Origin: Candidatus Aminicenantota bacterium
GTDB taxonomy: Bacteria; Acidobacteriota; Aminicenantia; Aminicenantales; Saccharicenantaceae
Reading direction: 5' to 3'
DNA: 7,785 nt
NCBI GenBank assembly: GCA_022867105.1
Contig: JALHVH010000397.1
Coordinates: 1-7,785, forward strand
The notes under the pieces are model-generated. The model was not told the DNA's origin. It was given only the letters and a program-made list of their open reading frames with translations, and did not search any database. Each line of letters begins with the position of its first letter. Position 1 is the first letter of the stretch. Positions 1-6,059 of this stretch are shown in pieces. A program made the translations under genes and the position numbers.

Positions 1-296
<296 letters not shown>

Positions 297-301
297 GACC
301 C

Positions 302-1666
302 ATGATATCCAAGATTCTCGTCGCCAACCGGGGAGAGATCGCCCTGCGGGTCATCCGTTCCGCCCGGGAGCTGGGCATTAAGACCGTCGCCGTCTACTCC
401 CAAGCGGACAAGACCTCCCTGCACACCATGCTTGCCGAAGAAAAGGTCTGCATCGGGCCCGCCAAAGCCTCGGAGAGCTACCTCAACATCCCGAATATCC
501 TCAGCGCCGCCGAGATCACCAAGGCCGACGCCATCCACCCCGGCTACGGGTTCCTAGCGGAGAACCCCCGTTTTGCCGAGATCTGCGAAACCTCCGGGAT
601 CACCTTCATCGGCCCGCAGGCCTCCATCATCCGCCTGATGGGGGACAAGAACAAGGCGCGCCAGGCCATGAAAAAGGCCGGCCTGCCCGTCATCCCCGGC
701 AGTGACAAGATCATCGAGGACGCCGCCGATGCCAAGAAGATCGCCCAGAAGATCGGCTTCCCGGTCATCATCAAAGCCGCCGCCGGCGGGGGGGGCAAGG
801 GCATGCGCATCTGCCGCACCGCCGTCCAGCTCGAGGAGCAGCTGCCCATCGCCCAGAACGAAGCGAAATCCGCCTTCGGCGACTCCTCCCTCTACATCGA
901 AAAGTACATCTCGGGCGCCCACCACATCTAGATCCAGATCATCGGGGACAAGAAAGGCAAGGTCCTGGCCTTCGGCGAACGCGAGTGTTCGGTCCAGAGG
1001 AAGTACCAGAAGCTCATCGAGGAGACCCCCTCGGCCTTCATCGACGAGCGGGTCCGTAAAAAAATGATGTCCGCCGTCGAGGACGCCGCCGGCGAGATCG
1101 GTTACCAGAGCCTGGGGACGTTCGAGTTCCTGGTGGACGAGAAGAAGAGGTTCTATTTCATGGAGGCCAACGCCCGGGTCCAGGTCGAGCACCCGATCAC
1201 CGAGATGGTCTACGGCATCAACCTGGTCAAGGCCCAGATCCGGGTGGCGGCCGGGGAAAAGATCAACTTCCCGCTCGAACTCGAGATGCGCGGCCACTCC
1301 ATCGAATGCCGGATCAACGCCGAGGACCCCGAGACCTTCGTTCCGTCGCCGGGGAAGATCGAGTTCCTGGTCCTTCCGGGCGGAGAGGGCATCCGAGTGG
1401 ATTCCGCGGCCTACTGCGGATGGCAGATCCCTCCCGACTACGATTCCCTCGTGGCCAAGATCATAGCCTACGCCCCGACGCGTTCCCTGGCCATCCGGAA
1501 GATCCAGACCGCCCTGGAGATGACGACGATCGTGGGCGTCAAGACGAACCTGCCGCTCCACCTCCAGATCCTGTCCAGCACGGAGTTCCAGGAAGGCAAC
1601 TATGACACCCAGTTCATGGAACGGTTCCTGCAGTTGAAGAACCAGGAACAAAAGGACGCCGTCTAA
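302..1666 (+). pseudogene. accC: Biotin carboxylase AccC, full length but interrupted by one in-frame TAG (codon 210)
   Basis: Biotin carboxylase uses ATP and bicarbonate to carboxylate the biotin on BCCP. The ATG at 302 opens with MISKILVANRGEIALRVIR, the usual AccC N-terminus, and the frame runs 454 codons to TAA at 1664-1666 (E. coli AccC is about 449). Visible family features are HPGYGFLAEN (79-88), MGDKNKAR with the ATP-binding lysine (113-120), the glycine-rich loop AAAGGGGKGMR (159-169), ERECSVQRKYQK (226-237), the catalytic EANARVQVEHPITE (288-301, with Glu288, Asn290, Arg292, Glu296), ECRINAEDP (335-343) and the C-terminal IVGVKTNLPLH segment. Codon 210 is TAG (929-931) within HHI-stop-IQ, where the family has H-[IV]-E-I-Q; GAG to TAG is one base change. 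No frameshift or other stop is present. If the TAG is real and read as stop, the product is 209 residues and lacks the catalytic half. Recent nonsense mutation, sequence error or amber readthrough are all possible. There is no clear Shine-Dalgarno sequence at 302, so coupling to accB is likely. Confidence 0.9.
929..931 (+). other. In-frame amber codon replacing a conserved glutamate in accC
   Basis: TAG sits between codons for HHI and IQIIGDKKGK. In biotin carboxylases this position is the Glu of H-[IV]-E-I-Q (about residue 211 in E. coli numbering, from memory). The expected codon, GAG, differs only in the first base. Reading frame and conservation continue unbroken for 244 codons afterwards. 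None of the stops I assigned to the other genes here is TAG (they are TGA or TAA), but amber stops are rare in GC-rich genomes anyway, so this supports recoding only weakly. Confidence 0.9.
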
Positions 1667-1720
1667 CCTGTCCAGCCTATCTAATACAAAAGCATTAAAT
1701 AGTTTGACATCTGACTTTGA

Positions 1721-1735
1721 GCGGCCTGAAGCCGC
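1721..1735. repeat. Short inverted repeat (GCGGC/GCCGC, 5 nt loop)
   Basis: GCGGC at 1721-1725 pairs with GCCGC at 1731-1735 around the loop CTGAA. It is the first of the hairpins after accC and lies 55 nt past its stop. No T-tract follows. A five-pair stem can occur by chance; it is listed because it belongs to a cluster. Confidence 0.4.
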
Positions 1736-1754
1736 CCTCACTCCCCCGGCCCCC

Positions 1755-1779
1755 GGGGAACCAGTCCCGTCGGTTCCCC
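1755..1779. repeat. Inverted repeat GGGGAACC / GGTTCCCC
   Basis: GGGGAACC at 1755-1762 is the exact reverse complement of GGTTCCCC at 1772-1779, leaving a 9 nt loop. The 8 bp stem is perfect. It is not followed by a T-run, so termination is uncertain; it could act as a 3' stabiliser for accC mRNA or belong to a repeat family. Confidence 0.55.
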
Positions 1780-1818
1780 CCATCGCACCTCTGTCGGCGA
1801 CACGGACGATCTCAGAGC

Positions 1819-1841
1819 CCCCCTCCGATTATCGGAGGGGG
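1819..1841. repeat. Perfect GC-rich palindrome, copy A of a CCCCCCTCCG-type hairpin
   Basis: CCCCCTCCGAT at 1819-1829 and ATCGGAGGGGG at 1831-1841 are exact reverse complements around a single base. As RNA this gives a 9 bp stem (CCCCCTCCG/CGGAGGGGG) with loop ATTAT. The right arm is followed by TAGGGGGTGG, a second G-run that could compete for pairing with the C-run. The left flank CCCCCCTCCG (1818-1827) recurs at 1911-1920. This is the strongest structure in the gap. Confidence 0.7.
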
Positions 1842-1914
1842 TAGGGGGTGGCAAGAAATATGGGCAGAGTCTTGGGCGTGTCACCGATATGGCCTTCATA
1901 GGACTCGGGTCCCC

Positions 1915-1929
1915 CCTCCGCTACGGGGG
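1915..1929. repeat. Second GC-rich hairpin, copy B sharing CCCCCCTCCG
   Basis: CCTCCG at 1915-1920 pairs with CGGGGG at 1924-1929 around the loop CTA, with one G-T wobble at 1917/1927. The left side belongs to CCCCCCTCCG (1911-1920), identical to 1818-1827 in copy A 93 bp upstream. The shared arm with divergent loop and right arm suggests two related repeat units rather than coincidence. Confidence 0.55.
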
Positions 1930-1936
1930 CTTGAGG

Positions 1937-1953
1937 ACGGCATTCAGTGCCGT
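1937..1953. repeat. Inverted repeat ACGGCA / TGCCGT, possible terminator stem
   Basis: ACGGCA (1937-1942) and TGCCGT (1948-1953) form a perfect 6 bp stem with loop TTCAG. On the plus strand a T6 run follows only 14 nt later (1968-1973), too far for a standard intrinsic terminator. On the minus strand the stem lies 33 nt past the LecA-like stop without a T-run. A loose bidirectional terminator is possible but not demonstrated. Confidence 0.4.
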
Positions 1954-1985
1954 TCATACATTGTAACTTTTTTACTTCGTTCGTA

Positions 1986-2507
1986 TTAGCTCTTTATGTA
2001 TATCGATACGACAAATTCCCCGTCGTTGTCCTTGACGATGTTCTCGTTGACCCCGAGGAAGAGGCGGCCCTGAAGGGGCATGGATACGGTCTGCTCGCGT
2101 CCGACATAGAAATACCTGATGAACTCGTCGCGGACTTCCTCACCGGTCCTCTCGTCTTTCCGGACTTCCAGGAGCCAGACGACCTTGCCGGCCAGACAGC
2201 CCAGGTTGCGGTCCGGGAGGGGCTGCTGAAAGCCCTGGATGTCATAGCCCTCGGGATCGCAGCCGGCATCGGGGTTTCCTTTCTGGAGGGAGATTCGGCC
2301 TTCTGCCTGGAAAACGAGCTCCTGACCCTCCTCGACATCGATGCCCGTATCCACCCAGCCGGCGTTCCCCGGAACGGCGAGCTTCTTTAAAAGGACAATC
2401 TGGGGGGACCGGCTGGTCCCTTCCCCGCACGGCAAACCCGGGCCGCCGAGCCACAGGACGGCCGCCCCTCCCATGAGAAAACGGAGAACATGCTCACCTG
2501 TCGTCAT
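1986..2507 (-). CDS. Small, probably exported protein with LecA (PA-IL)-like domain
   Basis: 173 residues. The pattern resembles the PA-IL/LecA beta-sandwich lectin family: GWVDTGIDVEEGQELVFQAEG (50-70), AGCDPEGYD (81-89), LPDRNLGCLAGKV (98-109), FYVG (133-136) and the C-terminal GRLFLGVNEN-IVKDNDGEFVVSI (147-169), which matches the family's 'L..ND....DN.G.F.V.I' calcium/sugar-binding end (here N-E rather than N-D, followed by KDND). An insert with charged residues at 111-132 is longer than in LecA. The N-terminus (about 8-27) is hydrophobic and ends in Pro-Cys; it looks like a weak signal peptide, but the Cys is not in a good lipobox. The ATG at 2507 is favoured because GGAGGA lies 8 nt upstream. 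The gene overlaps the end of the phosphatase gene by 14 bp, implying a shared mRNA and coupled translation. Ligand and true lectin activity are unknown; the fold call is from sequence pattern only. Confidence 0.7.
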   Translation of the reverse strand: MTTGEHVLRFLMGGAAVLWLGGPGLPCGEGTSRSPQIVLLKKLAVPGNAGWVDTGIDVEEGQELVFQAEGRISLQKGNPDAGCDPEGYDIQGFQQPLPDRNLGCLAGKVVWLLEVRKDERTGEEVRDEFIRYFYVGREQTVSMPLQGRLFLGVNENIVKDNDGEFVVSIYIKS

Positions 2508-3291
2508 CCCCGCATTCCTCCAGGGCCTTTTTCATCTCTTCATGGATGAGCCCGTTCGTGGCCAGCGTCCGCTGGTTGAAGGGGTCGAAGGGCCGCCCTT
2601 CAAAATCCGAGACCCTCCCTCCCGCCTCCTCCACGATCAAGGCCCCGGCGGCCACATCCCAGGGCTTGAGCTTGAGTTCCCAGAAGCCGTCAAAACGGCC
2701 GCAGGCCACATAGCAGAGGTCCAGGGCGGCCGAGCCGCAGCGGCGGACGGCTTGGGCCCGGACGATGAAGGCGTTGAACTCCCGGACGTTGTTGAAGCGG
2801 CTCGTCCGGACGTCATAGGGGAAACCCGTGGCCAAAAGAGCTTTTCCAAGCTCGGGGATGTCCGAGACCCTGATGCGGGCGCCGTTCAGGAAGGCCCCCC
2901 GCCCCCTGGCGGCCTCGAAAAGCTCGTCCCTCATGGGATCGTAAACGGCCCCCACCACGACCTCTCCCTTTTGTTCGAGGGCGATGGACACGCAGAAAAC
3001 GGGGAAGGTGTGCGCGAAATTGGTCGTCCCGTCGATGGGATCGATGATCCAGCGGCAGTCGGACGTCCCCGGCAGGGACAACCCTTCCTCCGCCAGATAT
3101 CCGTGGCCGGGGAACGCGGCCGAAAGGCGTCTGAAGATCATCTCCTGGGACTTCCTGTCGAAGTGGGTCACGAGGTCGACGGCCCCTTTGAACATGATCT
3201 CGCCGCGCTTGTCCGCGTTCTCCCTGAGGAGTCCGCCGGCTTCCCGGGCCGCAGCCTTGGCCGCTTCGAGAAACTCGCCATACCCGTCCAT
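2494..3291 (-). CDS. Inositol-1-monophosphatase / SuhB family phosphatase
   Basis: 265 residues, the usual length for bacterial SuhB/IMPase, a Mg2+-dependent cytosolic phosphatase acting on inositol-1-phosphate and related sugar or nucleotide phosphates. The metal site is complete: Glu68 in LAEEG, Asp84/Ile86/Asp87 in WIIDPIDGTTNF (81-92) and Asp212 in the second signature PWDVAAGALIVEEAGG (210-225). VYDPMRDELFEAARGRGAFLNG (117-136) is the usual central strand-turn region. Start: ATG at 3291 with AAGG 5 nt upstream. The TGA stop at 2494-2496 overlaps the start of the LecA-like gene. It is divergent from the adaptor gene. Family membership is certain; whether the substrate is inositol phosphate, fructose-1,6-bisphosphate or another phosphate ester, or whether it also has the SuhB role in rRNA transcription, cannot be read from the sequence, so no gene symbol is given. 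Confidence 0.93.
   Translation of the reverse strand: MDGYGEFLEAAKAAAREAGGLLRENADKRGEIMFKGAVDLVTHFDRKSQEMIFRRLSAAFPGHGYLAEEGLSLPGTSDCRWIIDPIDGTTNFAHTFPVFCVSIALEQKGEVVVGAVYDPMRDELFEAARGRGAFLNGARIRVSDIPELGKALLATGFPYDVRTSRFNNVREFNAFIVRAQAVRRCGSAALDLCYVACGRFDGFWELKLKPWDVAAGALIVEEAGGRVSDFEGRPFDPFNQRTLATNGLIHEEMKKALEECGDDDR
2516..2521 (-). promoter_or_regulatory. Strong Shine-Dalgarno for the LecA-like gene inside the phosphatase 3' end
   Basis: The plus strand reads TCCTCC, so the minus-strand mRNA has GGAGGA ending 8 nt before the ATG at 2507-2505. It is one of the best ribosome binding sites in the window and fixes the start of the downstream gene, which overlaps the phosphatase stop. Confidence 0.7.
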
Positions 3292-3409
3292 AGCGGCCTT
3301 ATCTTACCAACTTGCTCTTCTTGAGGCAAACCGGAAAAACTTTATTCTTTTCCTTCCGTAATATACAATAAGTATCCTTATGCGAGTTAAAATTGGAAGG
3401 GACACGACG
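3292..3409. promoter_or_regulatory. Divergent, AT-rich promoter region between phosphatase (-) and export operon (+)
   Basis: The two coding units face away from each other across 118 bp that is much more AT-rich than the surroundings. For the plus strand the best -10 candidate is TACAAT (3364-3369, within TATACAAT) with TTTATT (3341-3346) 17 nt upstream; a second option is TTGAGG (3321-3326) with TATTCT (3343-3348), spacer 16. For the minus strand I see only weak pairings, such as TTGTAT followed 16 nt later by AATAAA. No clear operator palindrome is visible. The promoter assignment is by position and composition, with low certainty on exact boxes. Confidence 0.4.
3395..3401 (+). promoter_or_regulatory. 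Ribosome binding site that selects the 3410 start of the adaptor gene
   Basis: GGAAGGG ends 8 nt before the ATG at 3410. The in-frame ATG at 3380 has no Shine-Dalgarno sequence and lies about 10 nt past the best -10 candidate, so 3410 is the better start. Confidence 0.7.
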
Positions 3410-4642
3410 ATGGCCGAAAACAGGGGCTTTTTCCGGAGAAAGAAACGGACGCTCATCGTCCTGGGCGTCGTTCTCGTCATCGCCCTCATCATCCTCTTCA
3501 ACCTGAGGACCCGGAGGGAAAAGACCGTCAAGGTGACCATCGAGAAGGTCAAGACGAGCGACCTCGTCTCGATCGTCTCGGCCTCCGGAGAGATCAAGCC
3601 TAAAAAGAACGTCAACATCAGCGCCCACGTCCCCGGCCGGATCATCAAGATCGGGGTCAAGGAGGGCGACGTGGTCAAGGCGGGGGATTTCCTGCTCAAG
3701 CTCGATGCCACCCAATACGAGGCCCTCGCCGAGGGGAACCGGGCCGCCATCCGGTCCTATAAAGCCCAGCTCATCCAGGAGGAGGCCCGCCAGCAAAGGG
3801 ACAAAAACGTCTACGACCGGCAGAAAAGGCTCTATGACGAACAGCTCATCTCCAAGGACCAGCTGGAAATGGCCAAAGCCCAGTTCGACGTTTCGAACGC
3901 CCAGGTCCGGGCGATCAAGTCCCAGATCCAGCAGGCCGAGGCCTCCCTCAAGAGCACCCTGGACAACCTGAACAAAACCACCTACGGCTCGCCGATCGAC
4001 GGGATGATCACCAGCCTCAGGGTCGAGGAGGGCGAGGTGGCCATCATCGGCACCATGAACAACCCGGGCACCGTCCTCATGACCATCGCCGACCTCTCCG
4101 TCATGGAGGTCGAGGTCGAGGTGGATGAGACGGACGTCGTCGGGGTCCAGTTGGGCCAGACGGCCAACGTCCGTGTGGACGCGTTCCCGGATATCGTCTT
4201 CAAGGGAAAGGTGACCGAGATCGGCAGCTCAGCCCTGCAAAAGACCGCGGCGACGACCACCCAGGAATCCAAGGACTTCAAGGTCATCATCACGCTCGAG
4301 AACCCCTCCCAGAAGCTCAAGCCCGGCCTCTCGGCCTCTGCCGACATCGTCGCGGCCGAGAAAAAGGGCGTCCTGTCCGTGCCCATCGCCTCCCTTGTCG
4401 TGCGGGAAAAGCCGGCGGCGGACAAGGACAAGAAGGACGCCAAGGAGGAAGAGGGCGTCTACCTGGTCGAGAACAGCCGTGTCAAGTTTCAGATGGTTGC
4501 CAAAGGCATCACCGGCGGCATGAACATCGAGGTCGTCTCGGGTCTCAAGGAAGGCCAGGAGATCGTGACCGGCCCTTATAACGCCCTCCGGGAACTCAAG
4601 GACGGCATCCTGATCAAGTCCGAAGAGAAGAAGGCGAAGTGA
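3410..4642 (+). CDS. Periplasmic adaptor (membrane fusion) protein, HlyD/MacA family
   Basis: 410 residues from the ATG at 3410 (an ATG at 3380 would add 10). Such proteins link an inner-membrane transporter to an outer-membrane channel. Order of parts: a basic N-terminus FFRRKKR and one membrane anchor (about 13-30, VLGVVLVIALIILF); first half of the lipoyl/barrel-sandwich domain (about 60-100, with SAHVPGRIIKIGVKEGDVVKAGD); an alpha-helical hairpin predicted as coiled coil (about 103-188, rich in Gln, Glu, Lys, Arg); second lipoyl half (about 190-230, SPIDGMITSLRVEEGEV); beta-barrel (about 232-315, ending LKPGLSASADIV); and a membrane-proximal domain (about 320-400). A highly charged insert (about 333-348, KPAADKDKKDAKEEE) interrupts the last domain. 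The gene overlaps the ABC ATPase gene at GTGA, which points to a MacAB-like exporter rather than an RND pump. Substrate unknown. Confidence 0.9.
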   Translation: MAENRGFFRRKKRTLIVLGVVLVIALIILFNLRTRREKTVKVTIEKVKTSDLVSIVSASGEIKPKKNVNISAHVPGRIIKIGVKEGDVVKAGDFLLKLDATQYEALAEGNRAAIRSYKAQLIQEEARQQRDKNVYDRQKRLYDEQLISKDQLEMAKAQFDVSNAQVRAIKSQIQQAEASLKSTLDNLNKTTYGSPIDGMITSLRVEEGEVAIIGTMNNPGTVLMTIADLSVMEVEVEVDETDVVGVQLGQTANVRVDAFPDIVFKGKVTEIGSSALQKTAATTTQESKDFKVIITLENPSQKLKPGLSASADIVAAEKKGVLSVPIASLVVREKPAADKDKKDAKEEEGVYLVENSRVKFQMVAKGITGGMNIEVVSGLKEGQEIVTGPYNALRELKDGILIKSEEKKAK

Positions 4643-5346
4643 GCATGGCCCCCGCGAACGACGTCATGATCTCGGTCGAAAACCTCTCGAAGACCTACAA
4701 TCTCGAAAAGCAGGAAGTGAAGGCTCTCTGCGGAGTCTCCTTCACCATCGCCCGCAACGAGTTCGTGGCCATCATGGGGCCCTCCGGGTCCGGAAAATCC
4801 ACGCTCATGAACCTCATCGGCTGCCTGGACACCCCAACGGAAGGCACCTACGTCCTCAACGGGAAGCTGGTCAGCGCCATGAGCGAGGACGAACTGGCCC
4901 ACATCCGGAACAAGGAGATCGGTTTCATCTTCCAGATCTTCAACCTCCTCCCCCGGGCAACGGCCTTCCGGAACGTCGAGCTGCCCATGATCTACGCGGG
5001 GTTCAGGAAAAAGGAACGCGAGGAAAAAACCCGCCGGGCCCTGGAGATGGTGGAGATGAAGGGCCGCATGCAGCACAAGCCCGCCGAGCTCTCGGGCGGC
5101 GAGCGGCAGAGGGTGGCCATCGCCCGGGCGCTTGTCAACGAGCCGTCCCTCCTCCTGGCGGACGAGCCGACCGGAAACCTCGACTCCAAGACCGGCCAGG
5201 AGATCCTCAAGCTCTTTCACAAGATCCACTCCAAGGGAAATACCATCATCATCGTGACCCACGACAGGGACGTCGCCGCTCAGACCCAGCGCATCATCCA
5301 CCTGCGCGACGGAGAGATCGAGCGGGAAGAACGGAAAGGAGCCTGA
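4639..5346 (+). CDS. ABC transporter ATP-binding protein, MacB/LolD/FtsE type
   Basis: 235 residues if it begins at GTG 4639 (233 from ATG 4645); AAGG at 4631-4634 could serve either start, and GTG overlaps the adaptor stop. All nucleotide-binding motifs are present: Walker A GPSGSGKS (47-54), Q-loop Gln99 in GFIFQIFNLLP, signature LSGGERQRVAIARAL (151-165), Walker B LLLADEP (171-177), D-loop GNLDS (179-183) and H-loop His208 in VTHDRD. The ...FNLLPRATAFRNVELPMIYAG segment and the overall length place it with the ATPases of MacB, LolD and FtsE-type systems (lipoprotein, macrolide or peptide export driven by MacB-type mechanotransmission). It is a stand-alone ATPase without a fused permease. 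A separate FtsX/MacB-like permease would be expected, but none follows in the window; the next gene encodes a Yip1 protein. Confidence 0.94.
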   Translation: MSMAPANDVMISVENLSKTYNLEKQEVKALCGVSFTIARNEFVAIMGPSGSGKSTLMNLIGCLDTPTEGTYVLNGKLVSAMSEDELAHIRNKEIGFIFQIFNLLPRATAFRNVELPMIYAGFRKKEREEKTRRALEMVEMKGRMQHKPAELSGGERQRVAIARALVNEPSLLLADEPTGNLDSKTGQEILKLFHKIHSKGNTIIIVTHDRDVAAQTQRIIHLRDGEIEREERKGA

Positions 5347-5347
5347 C

Positions 5348-6055
5348 ATGTCATTTTTCAAGCGTTTGGAAGGGACCTTCTCCAGCCCCAGGCAGATGTT
5401 CCAGGCCCTTGCCGAGAAGCCGGTTTGGGTCGACGCCCTCGTCGTCCTCCTCATCCTCCTGGCCGTCTTCTCCTATTTCATTGCGCCCTATTCCCAGAAC
5501 GACCAGCTCCAGATGATGAAAGACAACGCCAAGCTCAAGCAGCGCATGGGCGAGACCCGGTACAACGAGTACGTAGCTAAGCTCGAGAACGCCCCCAAGT
5601 CGAGCATCATCATCCGGAACGTAATCGCCGGCCCCGCCATGAGCCTCATCGGGCTCCTGTTCTCGAGCCTGGTCCTCATGATCATGGGCCGGTTCGTCTC
5701 CTCGCAGGGGAAGTACGCCCAGATCATCAGCGCGGTCATCCACGCCAACTTCGTGGACAAACTCCTGGGCAACGCCGTGCGCCTTTTGCTCATCTCCGCC
5801 AAGAAGTCGGTCATGCAGACCTCGACAAGCCTGGCCCTCCTCTTTCCCAGGATGGAGGTGACGTCCCCCGCTTATGTCGTGCTCGGGCAGATCGATTTCT
5901 TTCAGCTTTGGATGTTCGGGGTCCTGGCCTTCGGGCTCTCCTCGATCTTCAAGATCGAGCTCAAGAAGGCCATGTTCCTCTCCTACGGATTCTGGCTCCT
6001 GAAGAGCCTCATCTACGTCGCACTGGGCATCATCGGACTGCAATACTTGAAGTAA
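5348..6055 (+). CDS. Yip1-family polytopic membrane protein
   Basis: 235 residues. The N-terminus FKRLEGTFSSPRQMFQALAEKPVWVDAL is the typical bacterial Yip1-domain opening (F.SP...F..L...P.W). About five hydrophobic segments follow: 27-47, 91-115, 124-150 (less hydrophobic), 183-200 and 207-232, with a charged loop at about 50-86 between the first two. Function of bacterial Yip1 proteins is not established; the eukaryotic namesakes act in vesicle traffic, which does not transfer. The start is clear: AAAGGAG at 5335-5341, 6 nt before ATG 5348, 1 nt after the ATPase stop. The spacing says it is translated with the exporter genes. It lacks the large periplasmic loop of a MacB/FtsX permease, so it is not an obvious substitute for one. 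Family call good, role unknown. Confidence 0.85.
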   Translation: MSFFKRLEGTFSSPRQMFQALAEKPVWVDALVVLLILLAVFSYFIAPYSQNDQLQMMKDNAKLKQRMGETRYNEYVAKLENAPKSSIIIRNVIAGPAMSLIGLLFSSLVLMIMGRFVSSQGKYAQIISAVIHANFVDKLLGNAVRLLLISAKKSVMQTSTSLALLFPRMEVTSPAYVVLGQIDFFQLWMFGVLAFGLSSIFKIELKKAMFLSYGFWLLKSLIYVALGIIGLQYLK

Positions 6056-6059
6056 GAGT

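Larger units (their letters stand above)
1667..1985. other. Convergent intergenic region with clustered GC-rich inverted repeats, no supported gene
   Basis: This 319 bp gap lies between the 3' ends of accC (+) and the LecA-like gene (-). It starts with an AT-rich patch (about 1680-1715) and then becomes C-rich, with at least five short inverted repeats (1721-1735, 1755-1779, 1819-1841, 1915-1929, 1937-1953). None is directly followed by a T-run as in a classical intrinsic terminator, although a T6 run lies at 1968-1973. The only plus-strand ORF (about 1717-1989) is rich in Pro, Arg and Ser, runs through the palindromes and resembles no protein I know, so I do not call it. Likely roles are bidirectional transcription termination, mRNA 3'-end protection or a dispersed REP-like repeat. 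Confidence 0.6.

Noticed and set aside
1064..1666. Separate gene starting at ATG 1064 (C-terminal half of AccC)
   Set aside because: It is in the same frame as the upstream half with unbroken homology; ATG 1064 has no ribosome binding site and sits within a helix of the ATP-grasp domain. It is better described as one gene interrupted by TAG 929-931.
1704..1709. TTGACA, a perfect -35 box after accC
   Set aside because: No -10-like hexamer at 16-18 nt spacing (sequence there is GC-rich hairpin), and no gene follows on the plus strand for over 1.6 kb.
554..1783. 409-codon open frame antisense to accC
   Set aside because: It mirrors the high-GC accC frame, its protein is low-complexity (Asp/Leu/Gly/Val rich) with no family features, and the sense strand is a clear biotin carboxylase.
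1792..1802. TGTCG-G-CGACA palindrome
   Set aside because: Only 5 bp arms with a single central base, no loop possible and no second copy; likely chance in GC-rich DNA.
1937..1973. Intrinsic terminator (hairpin 1937-1953 with T6 at 1968-1973)
   Set aside because: A 14 nt gap separates stem and T-run, too long for a standard Rho-independent terminator; kept only as an inverted repeat.
1717..1989. 90-codon plus-strand ORF in the convergent gap
   Set aside because: It runs through the palindromic repeats, is Pro/Arg/Ser rich, has no Shine-Dalgarno sequence and resembles no known protein.
2341..3324. 327-codon plus-strand open frame over the phosphatase
   Set aside because: Antisense shadow of a complete IMPase-family gene; the translation has no recognisable domain.
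3380..3382. Upstream ATG as start of the adaptor gene
   Set aside because: No ribosome binding site, while ATG 3410 has GGAAGGG at good spacing; the extra ten residues do not match the family.
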